Assembly: GCA_036273715.1 (NCBI GenBank)
Contig: DASUHB010000067.1
Span: 1-64,000 of the forward strand
Length of the DNA: 64,000 nt
DNA from: Gemmatimonadaceae bacterium
GTDB taxonomy: Bacteria > Gemmatimonadota > Gemmatimonadetes > Gemmatimonadales > Gemmatimonadaceae
Reading direction: 5' to 3'
Below are positions 17,133-26,245 of the stretch, in pieces. Position 1 is the stretch's first letter. Each line of letters starts with the position of its first letter. A program made the translations under genes and the position numbers. Under the pieces are notes generated by a model. That model saw only the letters and a list, made by a program, of their open reading frames with translations, was not told the origin of the DNA and made no database searches.

Positions 17133-19562
17133 ATGGTGTCGTTGGGAGTCGAGCTCCGCGCGGCCGGGCGCAGTCTTGCCCGCAGCCCGGTGATGACCAT
17201 TTCCGCGCTCCTGTGCCTCGGCCTGGGGATTGGCGGGACGACGGCCGTCGCCAGCGCGGTCAGCCGAGCGCTGCTCGAGCCGCTGCCGATGCGCGACCCC
17301 GGCCGGCTCGTCGCCGTGCACCGCATCACGCCGCAGACCGGACCCATGGGCACCTGGCCGGAGTCGCCGGCCAACTATGAAGATCTGGCGCGCGAGTCCC
17401 GCAGCATCCAGGCACTGTCGGCTATCAGCTCGGGGTCGGCGCTCGTCGGCCTCGGCACCGAAACGGTCGAAGCGTCCGAGCACTTCGTCACGGGCGGGCT
17501 CTTCCCGATGCTCGGCGCCCGAGCCGAGCTCGGCCGGTTGATCGGTCCCGCGGATGACCAACTGAGCGCGCCGCTGGTGGCGGTGCTTTCCAACGAATTC
17601 TGGCGACAGAAATTCCACGCGCAGCCGTCTGTCGTTGGGCGCACGGTGGACATCGACGGGACGCCGACGACGATCATCGGCGTGATGCCGCCGCGTTTCC
17701 GCATCCCGCAGGGCGGCAACATGCTGGAGGCGGACGTGTGGATGCCGATCCGCCTCACGCCGCCGCAGCTCGCCAACCGCGGCAACAACTTCCTCCTGAT
17801 GGTGGGCCGCCTAACGGACGGCGCGACGCCCGCGTCGGCGCAGACGGAGCTGCGCTCGCTGTTCGCGCGGTTGGTGGCGCAGTATCCGCAGCTCAAGGAC
17901 GAGAACGTGCGCGTGGCGCCGCTGGTGGCGGAGAGCGCCGGCACGGTGCGAACGCCGTTGCTGCTGCTGTTCGGCGCGGTGTGCATGGTGCTGCTCATCG
18001 CGGCGACGAACGTGGCCGCGCTGCTGCTGGCGCGCGGCGTGCATCGCCGGCGCGAGATGGCCGTCCGTACGGCGCTCGGAGCCGCGCGCTGGCACGTCAT
18101 GCGGCCTGTGATCCTGGAGAGCCTGATCATCGGAGCGTTAGGCGCGGTGGTCGGCTTTGGGCTGGCGGCGATCGGCGTCCGGACCATCGGCGCGCTGGCC
18201 GCCCAACAGATGCCGCAGCTCGCGGGGCTCGGCGTCGATTGGCGCGTGATCGGCTTCGGGATCGCGATGGCGCTCGTCGTGAGCCTCGGCTGCGGCGCGG
18301 CGCCGGCGTGGCGCAACACGACGGTCGACCCACAGGAGGCGCTGCGCGGCGGCCGGGGAGCAGGGAAGGGCCGCGAACAACATCGCGCCCTGCGCGTGCT
18401 CGCGGTCTTCGAGATCGCCCTCTCGCTCGTCCTGCTCATTGGCGCCGGTCTCATGCTGAGCTCGTTCGCCGGGCTGCTCGACGAGGACCCCGGGTTCGAG
18501 ACGTCCCACGTCCTCACGCTCACGGCGACGGTGGCGGGCGCCCGCTATCCTAACGGAACGGCCACGCGGCGATTCCTCGATCCGGTGCTCGACGCCGTGC
18601 GCCAGGTACCCGGCGTGCAGTCCGTAGGAGCGATCAATCTGGTCCCATACGTGAACTGGGGCTGGAACGGCAACATCCGTTACGAGGGCATGTCGGCCGA
18701 CGACCAGACCCGGTGGCCGCTCGTCGAGCAGCGCACGGTGACGCCGGGCTTCTTCGCGGTGACGAAGCAGCGCCTGCGCAGCGGCCGGCTGCTGTTGCCT
18801 AACGATGACGACGGCAAGACGACGCCGCTGGTGGTGGTCGTCAACGAAGCGCTGGCCAAGCGCGACTTCCACGGTCAGGATCCGGTGGGCCGCCGGTTCT
18901 ACTACAGCGACAGCGGTCTGGCGACGATCGTCGGCGTGGTGAGCGACATCCGCAATGTGGGCCCGTTCGCCCCTGCGGCGCCGGAGATGTACTGGACGTA
19001 CTTGCAGGGCGGCAACGGAGACTCGCGGTTTCCGCTGATGATCCGGACCCGCGGCAATCCGACTGACGTCGAGTCGGCGGTGGAGCGGGCGATTCGCGGC
19101 GTGGATGCCGGTGCCGCGGTTTCGAACATCGAGACCATGCCGCAAGTCATCGAGAAAAGTCTCGGCGGTCCACGATTCTTCATGCTGATGCTCGGCGCGT
19201 TCGCGGCGATCGCGCTCGCGCTGACCATCGCCGGGTTGTACGGCGTGCTGAGCTACGCCGTCGCCCAACGCACCAGAGAGTTAGGCATCCGCGTTGCGCT
19301 CGGCAGCTCGCCGGGGGGGTTGGTGAGGTTGGTGACGCGCGAGGGCATGGTGCTCGTCGCGGCCGGCGTCGTCATCGGCGTCGGCGCGAGCCTCGCGCTC
19401 ACGCGCGTCATGGTGTCCATTCTCTACGGCGTGAGCCCAGTGGACACGTCCGCGTGGCTGCTCGCCGGTACCTGCCTCGTGATCCCGACGGTGCTCGCGA
19501 CCGTCGTGCCCGCGCTTCGCGCGTCGCGCGCGGATCCGACGGCGGCAATGCGCGTGGAGTGA
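17133..19562 (+). CDS. ADOP-type FtsX/MacB permease, second paralogue
   Basis: 809 residues from ATG 17133 with GGAAGG upstream. Two MacB-like halves: LARSPVMTISALLCLGLGIG for the first helix, a periplasmic domain, FGAVCMVLLIAATNVAALLLA and the coupling loop RRREMAVRTALGAA; then the second half with AVAQRTRELGIRVALGSS and a closing PTAAMRVE. Unlike the protein at 4547 it lacks the long N-terminal cytoplasmic prefix. No ATPase or regulator adjoins it. Probably a substrate-handling or signalling permease working with a distant ATPase. Confidence 0.9.
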   Translation: MVSLGVELRAAGRSLARSPVMTISALLCLGLGIGGTTAVASAVSRALLEPLPMRDPGRLVAVHRITPQTGPMGTWPESPANYEDLARESRSIQALSAISSGSALVGLGTETVEASEHFVTGGLFPMLGARAELGRLIGPADDQLSAPLVAVLSNEFWRQKFHAQPSVVGRTVDIDGTPTTIIGVMPPRFRIPQGGNMLEADVWMPIRLTPPQLANRGNNFLLMVGRLTDGATPASAQTELRSLFARLVAQYPQLKDENVRVAPLVAESAGTVRTPLLLLFGAVCMVLLIAATNVAALLLARGVHRRREMAVRTALGAARWHVMRPVILESLIIGALGAVVGFGLAAIGVRTIGALAAQQMPQLAGLGVDWRVIGFGIAMALVVSLGCGAAPAWRNTTVDPQEALRGGRGAGKGREQHRALRVLAVFEIALSLVLLIGAGLMLSSFAGLLDEDPGFETSHVLTLTATVAGARYPNGTATRRFLDPVLDAVRQVPGVQSVGAINLVPYVNWGWNGNIRYEGMSADDQTRWPLVEQRTVTPGFFAVTKQRLRSGRLLLPNDDDGKTTPLVVVVNEALAKRDFHGQDPVGRRFYYSDSGLATIVGVVSDIRNVGPFAPAAPEMYWTYLQGGNGDSRFPLMIRTRGNPTDVESAVERAIRGVDAGAAVSNIETMPQVIEKSLGGPRFFMLMLGAFAAIALALTIAGLYGVLSYAVAQRTRELGIRVALGSSPGGLVRLVTREGMVLVAAGVVIGVGASLALTRVMVSILYGVSPVDTSAWLLAGTCLVIPTVLATVVPALRASRADPTAAMRVE

Positions 19563-19615
19563 CGCCCGCGGGTCGATCCGTCGGGTCGTGTCCGTCTGGC
19601 CCGCTGGTGCCCGCC

Positions 19616-20434
19616 TTACGTGGACTCGCAGAACGCGTGCAGCCGCTCGTTGAATGCCGGCGCGTCGTCCCAGAAGACGGCGTGGCCCGCGTTGGGCACG
19701 AGCTGCACCTCCGCATGAGGGATCGCATGCTTGTGGCGCTCCGCGGCGACCGGTTTCACGATTGCATCCTTCCCGCCGTGCGTGATCAGGACCGGCTTGC
19801 GGAGCTTGGCCAGCACGTCGCCGTTGCTGAATGAGCGAGAGAACAATCCGCGTCTGACGTATGGCGGCACGCTCAAGTTGTACCCGAGCATGAGAAAGAG
19901 CTCCGCGTCGGTGGGCGGCTCGACGAAGCAGAGTTGGAGCAGCCCGCGAAGTCCGTCGATGCTTGCCTCCGTGTCCGTGGCGAGCAGCTGCGGGAAAATG
20001 GCGAGAAAGCCGGGCGTCAAGAGAGCCATGGCTGCCTCCGTGCCTAACTCGGTCAGCGCGCCGACGAAATGCAATCCGCCGATCCCCTCTTCGCCGTAGT
20101 GCCGGACGTAGTCGAGGCACACGAGGGGCCCGTACGACCAGCCCGAGAGCACCGGATGGTCGAGCGCCAGTGTGCGAATCACGGCGGCGACGTCGTCGGC
20201 CCACAGGCTGGCGTCGCCGTAGCCGTCGCGCGGTTTGCCGGACAGGCCGTGACCGCGCAGGTCGATGGCGACCAACCGGTGATGCTCCGTTAGGCTCGAG
20301 TCCAACTGGCGGTTCCACTGGAGCAGCGACTGCGAGGCGCCGTGCAGAAATACGATGGGGCGGCCTTTCGGATTGCCCGTCTCCAGGACCTGCAGTTCCA
20401 CACCCCCGCCGCCGGTGATGCGATGCGTCTTCAT
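19616..20434 (-). CDS. Alpha/beta hydrolase
   Basis: 272 residues with GGAGG in front of the start. Catalytic elements: oxyanion loop FLHGASQSLLQW, nucleophile Ser100 in SGWSYGPLV, acid in THGGKDAIV, and His in NAGHAVFWDD. The sequence style (IDLRGHGLSGKP) is that of haloperoxidase-like or C-C bond hydrolases without a metal cofactor. No substrate can be inferred from the neighbours. It converges with the permease at 19562. Confidence 0.88.
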   Translation of the reverse strand: MKTHRITGGGGVELQVLETGNPKGRPIVFLHGASQSLLQWNRQLDSSLTEHHRLVAIDLRGHGLSGKPRDGYGDASLWADDVAAVIRTLALDHPVLSGWSYGPLVCLDYVRHYGEEGIGGLHFVGALTELGTEAAMALLTPGFLAIFPQLLATDTEASIDGLRGLLQLCFVEPPTDAELFLMLGYNLSVPPYVRRGLFSRSFSNGDVLAKLRKPVLITHGGKDAIVKPVAAERHKHAIPHAEVQLVPNAGHAVFWDDAPAFNERLHAFCEST

Positions 20435-20608
20435 GCGAACCTCCTCTGGATCGCGTGGCGGGCCGTCGCTGCTCAGTGCGCTCTCTCACCACTATGAATG
20501 CAACGGGGGGCGTCGTCAAATTTCGGTGGCCGTCGCCGGAAACACACGAAGTCGCCGACGTGATTGTTCGCAGCCGTCGCGTGCAGAACTCCGACCCAAG
20601 GACATGTC

Positions 20609-21214
20609 ATGAACGATCCCTCTTCGACGATCGGTAAGGCACGGTTCGAGTCGTTCAGCGACGGTGTATTCGCGATCGCCATCACGCTGCTCGTGCTCCA
20701 ACTGCATTTGCCCGCACGAGTGTCCGCACAGTCGACAGCGGGCGAGCAGGCACGCGCGCTGCTCGAGATCTGGCCGCAATACCTCGTGTATGCCGCGACG
20801 TTCGCGACGGTTGGCGTCATGTGGGTGAACCACGGAGCGCTGCTGCACTATGCCGACCGGGTGACGCATGGAGTGCTGATCGCGAACCTGTTGCTGCTTG
20901 CACTCATCTGCTTCCTGTCCTTTCCGACGTATGTGTTCGCACAGTTGGGCGTGACACGGCCGACCATCGTGTACTACGGCGCGACGCTCTCGGCCATCGC
21001 CGTCGCCTATTTGCTGTTGCAGCGCGCTGCGATGACGGCGCATCCGTCGACGCGCCGGCGGCTGTCGGCCTGGAACCTCGTCGGTCTAACGCTCTATCCG
21101 TTGGCGACGGTCGTCGGCTTGGTGTCGCCGATCGCGGGGCTGGTGGTGATCGGGCTGCTCGCGGTGTACTATGCCTTACCGGGCAACATCCAGAGTGCCA
21201 TGCTCCGCTCCTGA
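20609..21214 (+). CDS. TMEM175 family potassium channel-like protein (DUF1211)
   Basis: 201 residues from ATG 20609. The first helix carries the TMEM175 signature RFESFSDGVFAIAITLLVLQL (Arg-x3-FSDGVxAI), followed by about five more helices; bacterial members have six and assemble as tetramers conducting potassium. A second helix motif FATVGVMWVNHGALLHY is also typical. Likely an inner-membrane K+ leak channel. The following secreted protein gene starts 15 bp later. Confidence 0.88.
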   Translation: MNDPSSTIGKARFESFSDGVFAIAITLLVLQLHLPARVSAQSTAGEQARALLEIWPQYLVYAATFATVGVMWVNHGALLHYADRVTHGVLIANLLLLALICFLSFPTYVFAQLGVTRPTIVYYGATLSAIAVAYLLLQRAAMTAHPSTRRRLSAWNLVGLTLYPLATVVGLVSPIAGLVVIGLLAVYYALPGNIQSAMLRS

Positions 21215-21228
21215 GGCGTTCGATAACA

Positions 21229-22680
21229 ATGCTGCTGACGATCTGCCGAACGCCCGTTCGCGCGTACGCACCTCGAGTCGGCTGGATGCTCATCCCTGGC
21301 CTGATCGCCATGCTCCTCGCCGGCCCTGCGCGCGCGTGCACGCAGGCTGCTGCATACTCGCCCCGTCCAGACACGCTCCGCTACGACATCGACAATCCGT
21401 ATCGCATGTACTGGCTGCACGGCTCCGATACGGTGGGGCCCGGGCGCCACGAGGAGAGCGTCGAATCGCAAGTCTGGGGCGGCACCGCGGCGCAGCCCGA
21501 GGTGACCGTCCGCAACCAGCTGCTCGATGTCAGCCGGCGCCTGCAGCGCCACACGTTCATCGTCGCGCCTAACGGAGACGTGCGCATGATCGATCGCCAG
21601 CCCCCCGGCGCGTCACAGGCGGTCGATTTCCTGTTACAGCTGCCGCCGACCGCGCTTCGCGCCGGCGCATCGTGGAGCGATACCGTGCGCGCCAGCGGAC
21701 GCGATGTGGCGGGGCCCGACCTGTACGAGGCGGTGCGACGCTACCGGGTGCGGCGCATGCTCGACACGTTAGGCAGTCACGACGTCGCCGATGTCGAGGC
21801 GCACGGCACCATTCGGTATCGCTACGGCTTCGTTGCGAACACCGCGACGGGTAAGGTGGCCTGGGTGGATCTCACCGGCCCCGACAGCGAGCGATACCTG
21901 TTCGACGCGCAATCCGGCCGCTTGCTCGCGCGGCGATGGGACATGCACCTCACAGGCCACGGTGTTGCGCCGGATGCGGCCGACACGGTGCCCGCGGGAC
22001 TCGAATCCAGTGAAGTGTCCTCGGTGTCCAACTCGGCGCTCACACGCTTCCTCCTCGACCCGCTGCCCGGCACCGACACGTCGATCACCTTTGCCATGCA
22101 GAACAAGACGATCATCCTGCTCCATACCACGGCGCGCCATCGAAACGAGATTACGGCATCGTTGACGCGCAACGATGGGATGGTCGGCATTGCATCCGTG
22201 GACCTGGACACCTCGCGCGTCACCGGCTATGGCGCAACCTGGTCGGACAGGAATGGCCTGGCGCGGCAAGCCGTCAACGTGCGCCGCGACTCGCTGCTGC
22301 TCGTTAGGCAGGGCCAGCGCGATACGTCCGTGGCGATCCCGGCCGACACGGCATGGGCCGTGGCCGACTATGCCATGGATGAGCTCCTGGCGCCGGTCCT
22401 CCTCGCGCTGCCACGCGACGGCAAGCCGCATCCGATCGCGATCTTCCGGCCGTACCTCGCTCGCTGGGACACCGGCTCCGCTGCAGCGCGGGCACGCGGC
22501 GGATTCGTGGACGTCGCGCTCGACTTGTCGGATAGCGACAGCCAGGAGACCCTCGTCTTCACGACCGACGGCGACTGCCTTTTCGCCGACAACGCGTGGC
22601 CAAGCGGTTCGCGGCGCGTCCCCTCGGACGCGAAACGGTTCGCGCGCATGCAAGCCGCGCTGGCGGTGTTCGGCCGCTGA
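21229..22680 (+). CDS. Secreted protein of unknown function
   Basis: 483 residues from ATG 21229. An N-terminal segment VGWMLIPGLIAMLLAGPARA acts as signal peptide. The mature part is rich in beta strands, with a DVADVEAHGTIRYRYGFVAN region that looks like a lipoprotein-carrier or beta-sandwich surface. I recognise no domain family. It follows the TMEM175-like gene closely, so they may be co-transcribed. Confidence 0.65.
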   Translation: MLLTICRTPVRAYAPRVGWMLIPGLIAMLLAGPARACTQAAAYSPRPDTLRYDIDNPYRMYWLHGSDTVGPGRHEESVESQVWGGTAAQPEVTVRNQLLDVSRRLQRHTFIVAPNGDVRMIDRQPPGASQAVDFLLQLPPTALRAGASWSDTVRASGRDVAGPDLYEAVRRYRVRRMLDTLGSHDVADVEAHGTIRYRYGFVANTATGKVAWVDLTGPDSERYLFDAQSGRLLARRWDMHLTGHGVAPDAADTVPAGLESSEVSSVSNSALTRFLLDPLPGTDTSITFAMQNKTIILLHTTARHRNEITASLTRNDGMVGIASVDLDTSRVTGYGATWSDRNGLARQAVNVRRDSLLLVRQGQRDTSVAIPADTAWAVADYAMDELLAPVLLALPRDGKPHPIAIFRPYLARWDTGSAAARARGGFVDVALDLSDSDSQETLVFTTDGDCLFADNAWPSGSRRVPSDAKRFARMQAALAVFGR

Positions 22681-22705
22681 GGTGCGTTAGGCGCGCACGC
22701 CGGCG

Positions 22706-23440
22706 TTACCGGCCGACATGCGTCGGCGACGCAAGCGCCTGCTCGATCGCGCTCTGCACGAGCGGCTCCATCACCCGATAACCGGCCAGCGTCGGATGGA
22801 CGCCATCCTTCGTGAGCTCGGGCTGCAGGCCGCCATGCCCGTCCACCATCGCGGTATAGTAGTCGACGAACACGATGTGGTGATCGACGGCGTACTGCCG
22901 GATCATCCTGTTGAGCGCGACGATCTTCGGCGCGGGCTCGAGGGCGGGCCGCCAGCGAAACGACGATGCCGGCAGCACGGAGCTCAATACGACCGTGATG
23001 CCGTTCGCCCTCGCCAGCTCGGCCATCGATACGATGTTCCCGAAGATCGCGCCTAACGTCGCCGGCCCGGTGTTTTCGGCGATGTCGTTGACGCCGCCGA
23101 GGATGACGACGACCGCAGGGCGCAGGTCGATCACGTCCTGCCGAAATCGCACGAGCATCTGCGGCGTCGTTTGCCCGCTGATGCCGCGATTGATGTATTG
23201 CCGCCCGGCGAAGAACGCGCTGTCCAGCACGTCCCACTGTTCGGTGATCGAGTTGCCCATGAAGACGATGCGCTGCTCGCCAGGCGCCGGAGGGCCGAGC
23301 CGAGCGTCGTCGTCTCGGTATCGCTGCATGTCGGCCCAGTCCGTACGCAGGCGCTCCTCCTCAGCCGGCATGTGCGGGGAGGATTGCGCAGCGACAGAGC
23401 TCGAGAGCAACATCGCGACGAGGACTAACGGTGAGCGCAC
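22706..23440 (-). CDS. GDSL/SGNH-family secreted esterase
   Basis: 244 residues from GTG, with a signal peptide (LVLVAMLLSSSVAAQ). SGNH blocks are complete: I, FMGNSITEQWD (a GNS variant of GDS); II, NRGISGQTT; III, ILGGVNDI; V, DGVHPTLAGY with catalytic Asp and His. Closest in style to acylhydrolases and platelet-activating-factor acetylhydrolase-like GDSL proteins. Convergent with the preceding gene, gap 25 bp. Confidence 0.88.
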   Translation of the reverse strand: MRSPLVLVAMLLSSSVAAQSSPHMPAEEERLRTDWADMQRYRDDDARLGPPAPGEQRIVFMGNSITEQWDVLDSAFFAGRQYINRGISGQTTPQMLVRFRQDVIDLRPAVVVILGGVNDIAENTGPATLGAIFGNIVSMAELARANGITVVLSSVLPASSFRWRPALEPAPKIVALNRMIRQYAVDHHIVFVDYYTAMVDGHGGLQPELTKDGVHPTLAGYRVMEPLVQSAIEQALASPTHVGR

Positions 23441-23518
23441 CGGCGAAGAACCGTGAAGAGTTTCGAGGATGGTGTTGTGGCTCCTCTTGCAAGGGCCGCC
23501 ACGCGTGAGACCAAATGG

Positions 23519-24154
23519 TCAGCCGAGGACCCGGCAGAACTCTGCCGTGGTCGTCATGATTGCGTCTCCGGCGAAGGTCAGGCTGTCCAGTGAACGCTGC
23601 GCTGCCGCCTTGTTTCCGGCGCCGCAGGCGTCGGTGATGATCACGGGCACGAAGCCGAGATCGGCGGCGTGACGCGCCGTGGGTTCGATACCGACCTCCA
23701 TGGCGATGCCCGCGATCGCAAGCGCGGTGCTCCCGCAATCGCGCAGCGCGATCGTGAGCGGCGTGCCCTCGAACGCCGACATGGTGATCTTGTCGAAGAT
23801 CGCCTCATCGGCCGTCGGCTCGAGTTCCGGCACGATGCCGAAACCGGACGCGCCGCGTAGAAACCATGGCGTCACTCTGTCGGGATCATCGACGCGTTGC
23901 CATGCCATCGCCATGCGATATTGGAACGCCCCCATGAGCGCCTTGGGCAGCGACATGTGCCTCGTGAAGAACGTGCGGATCGATGCCGCACGCGCCGCGT
24001 CGAGCACCTGCCGCACCTTCCCGACGATCACGTCGGCGTCCTGCACCTGGCGCGTGATGCCGACCTGCATGTCGTAGATCAACAGCGCCATGCGCTGGGC
24101 GCTGGACAACTCTTCCAGCGTTTGAGGAATATCGATGCCGAATGCGCGCTTCAT
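23519..24154 (-). CDS. Isochorismatase-like hydrolase lacking the usual nucleophilic Cys
   Basis: 211 residues. The family Asp (LLIYDMQ, Asp28) and Lys (IFDKITMSAFEGT, Lys122) are present, but the position that holds Cys in nicotinamidase- and amidase-type members is Gly155 (IAMEVGIEPTARHA). Loss of this Cys is also seen in true isochorismatases and PhzD, which hydrolyse vinyl ethers, so the protein may be a vinyl-ether hydrolase-type member or inactive. The first 20 residues (KRAFGIDIPQTLEELSS) precede the normal family start and recur, diverged, upstream of the neighbouring TPR gene. Confidence 0.82.
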   Translation of the reverse strand: MKRAFGIDIPQTLEELSSAQRMALLIYDMQVGITRQVQDADVIVGKVRQVLDAARAASIRTFFTRHMSLPKALMGAFQYRMAMAWQRVDDPDRVTPWFLRGASGFGIVPELEPTADEAIFDKITMSAFEGTPLTIALRDCGSTALAIAGIAMEVGIEPTARHAADLGFVPVIITDACGAGNKAAAQRSLDSLTFAGDAIMTTTAEFCRVLG

Positions 24155-24320
24155 CGCCTAACGTGTTGGGGTGAGTCCGGACGGTCGTTCGGGCGACCTG
24201 CGCGTTCGAATCGGCCACGCCGCTCGAGGCGGCGACCATGCTTCGCCAAGACTAGAGCGCCCGATACGCCGGCGCAATGTCGCCCGCGCACCTCGCGCGC
24301 AGTACCATACGACCACTGCA
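24101..24320. repeat. Diverged direct repeat, block A
   Basis: This block spans the first residues of the isochorismatase gene and its upstream spacer. It aligns by eye with 26041-26245. Shared landmarks in the same order are TCTTCCA, ATCGATGCCGAA, GCCTAACGTG, CTTCGC, GGCGCAATGTCGC and TACNATACG. It looks like an old duplication of a divergent promoter region; here no gene is left on the right-hand side. Confidence 0.6.
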
Positions 24321-24340
24321 GCGCAGTGTACCACCGGGCA

Positions 24341-26038
24341 CTAACGAGCGCGAGCCCGGGGATGGGAGGAGCGGCTCGATCGTGTGGTCAAGAATTGGGT
24401 GGCCTCACGAAGCGCATCGCGGCGGGTTCCTCGACGCGCAACCTCCAGGAGCGTGCGATACGCGGCGGCCGCGGCTGCGCCGTCGCCACCGGCCCGCGCT
24501 GCCCGCGCTTCGCCTAACAGGCTGTTGAATCGCCGTGGGTACGACTCGAGCGACAGGCGATACGCTCCAAGGGCGTCTGCCGGCCGCTGCTCCTCCATGA
24601 ACAGATCTCCGAGCAATTCGGACGCGGGCAGTGTCGGGCCCGGCGTCACGGCGTGCTTCGGAGTCGACGCCTCGAGCGCTGCCGCTGCTTGCATCAAGGT
24701 CACGCTGCTGTCTTCCTGTCCCTCGGCGTGCGAAATCCAAGCGCTCAACTCCAGGCGCAGGAGCCGGATATTTCGGGCGAACAAATCCTCGCCGCTGCGG
24801 GACGTCGCGTCCTCGAGCTGCGCGAGCCGTGCGACGGCGGCGCGCGCCGAGTCGAGCCGGCCGATGTGCGCTTCGCCTAACCCGCGTGCGAAGCGCGAGA
24901 CGGCCTCCGGCCAGGCGAAGCGATCCCACGCCACAATCGCCGGGTGCCTGGGAGCAATGGACGCGGCGGCCTGCCAATCGCGCCGCTCGAGCGCATAGCG
25001 AGCTTGTGTCGATGCGAGGTGAAACGCCGTCTTGAATGTCGGCTCCGTGTGCACAGTCGCACGAAGGTGTCGAACCTCGCGCGCGGCCGACTCGTCGGCG
25101 CCCTCTTGCAGATAGGCATAGACGAGATATTCGACGGCGTGCGGATACTCGTCCGAGATGAACTCGCCGTGCTCACCGGCGGACTGTCGCCGCGCAGCCG
25201 CTTTGGCGCGCAGGTTTCCCGCAATGACACGGTCCCAATCGCCGAGTCGCGTATAGATGTGCGTCGGCATATGAAGTGCATGGGCATTGTCGGGAGCGAT
25301 CGCGGCGTATTTCGCGGTGATGTCGAGCGACTCGTGTTCCCGGCCCGGCGTGTCGTTAGCATGAATCAGGTAGTGCATCGCGCCAGGATGATCGGGATTG
25401 CGGGCGTACACGCGCAGGAGAATGGCAGCGGCGCTGTCGGCGTTCGTGCGCGACGATGGATTCGCCGGCGCAGCTGCCAGCAGCGCCAGTGCATAGAACG
25501 CTGCTGCGTCCGGGTCTTCCGGATACGCGACGAACGTCTCGTGCGCCGCGGCTTCCCAGTGCGCGATCCGATCCCAGTAGTTAGGCGATGACGGGTCGGC
25601 GAAAAACGCGGCCGCCGATCGGACGAACGAGCGCTCGCGCTCCGTGGCGGGCTGGAGCGAGTCGGCCCGCTGGACTTCGTCCCAGCCTCGCTGCAGCTCG
25701 GCCGCTTGCGGACGCGTTGGCCAGAGCGGTTGGAACAGCGTCATCGCGATTCCCCAATGCGCCATGGCGCAACGGTTGTCGATCAGGGCCACGCGACGAA
25801 AGGCCTGCCGGGCCTCCACATACGTCATGTTGTGCAGCAGTGCAACGGCGATGTTGAACTCCCGTTGGGCAGGTGTCGAGCAGCTGATCGGGAAGTCGAC
25901 GGAACCGAGTGGATGTGCGCGGCGGTGCGCGCCGCCTTGCGCGGCGACTACGGAACACGAGAGCAGTGCAGCGGCTGCTCCGCCGATCACTCGCACGCCG
26001 CGCTGCCTCGCGCCGCGACGGCGGCGGGAAACGGTCAT
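24341..26038 (-). CDS. Secreted tetratricopeptide-repeat protein
   Basis: 565 residues from ATG 26038, chosen because the signal peptide (GVRVIGGAAAALLSC) follows at normal spacing. An upstream in-frame ATG at 26098 would add about 20 residues (SRAFGIDVLHMLEEM) that resemble the isochorismatase N terminus and look like a duplication remnant. The mature protein has helical repeats: FNIAVALLHNMTYVEARQAF, CAMAHWGIAMTLFQPLW, HYLIHANDTPGREHESL and HALHMPTHIYTRLGDWD. These are the words of a TPR family common in soil bacteria. Function unknown. Confidence 0.8.
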   Translation of the reverse strand: MTVSRRRRGARQRGVRVIGGAAAALLSCSVVAAQGGAHRRAHPLGSVDFPISCSTPAQREFNIAVALLHNMTYVEARQAFRRVALIDNRCAMAHWGIAMTLFQPLWPTRPQAAELQRGWDEVQRADSLQPATERERSFVRSAAAFFADPSSPNYWDRIAHWEAAAHETFVAYPEDPDAAAFYALALLAAAPANPSSRTNADSAAAILLRVYARNPDHPGAMHYLIHANDTPGREHESLDITAKYAAIAPDNAHALHMPTHIYTRLGDWDRVIAGNLRAKAAARRQSAGEHGEFISDEYPHAVEYLVYAYLQEGADESAAREVRHLRATVHTEPTFKTAFHLASTQARYALERRDWQAAASIAPRHPAIVAWDRFAWPEAVSRFARGLGEAHIGRLDSARAAVARLAQLEDATSRSGEDLFARNIRLLRLELSAWISHAEGQEDSSVTLMQAAAALEASTPKHAVTPGPTLPASELLGDLFMEEQRPADALGAYRLSLESYPRRFNSLLGEARAARAGGDGAAAAAAYRTLLEVARRGTRRDALREATQFLTTRSSRSSHPRARAR

Positions 26039-26040
26039 CC

Positions 26041-26245
26041 CGGAGTTGCACATCTCTTCCAACATGTGCAGGACATCGATGCCGAACGCGCGAGACATTG
26101 CCTAACGTGCGGAGGTGAGGCGAACATCGAGGCCGCTGACGGTCACGTCGAGGCCGATGCGCCCGGACCCTTCGCAAACAGTAGGACTCCCGACCCGCAG
26201 GCGCAATGTCGCAGGCGCGTCGCAGACGATACAATACGGCATGCC
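26041..26245. repeat. Diverged direct repeat, block B
   Basis: Counterpart of 24101-24320. Its left part encodes MSRAFGIDVLHMLEEM in the minus-strand frame (compare MKRAFGIDIPQTLEEL); its right part is the promoter of sseA. The TPR gene lies exactly between the two blocks. Confidence 0.6.
26230..26235 (+). promoter_or_regulatory. -10 box of sseA, likely leaderless transcript
   Basis: TACAAT at 26230-26235 ends five bases before the sseA ATG (26241), and there is no ribosome binding site. Transcription would therefore start at or within a base or two of the ATG. The -35 region is weak. Confidence 0.45.
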
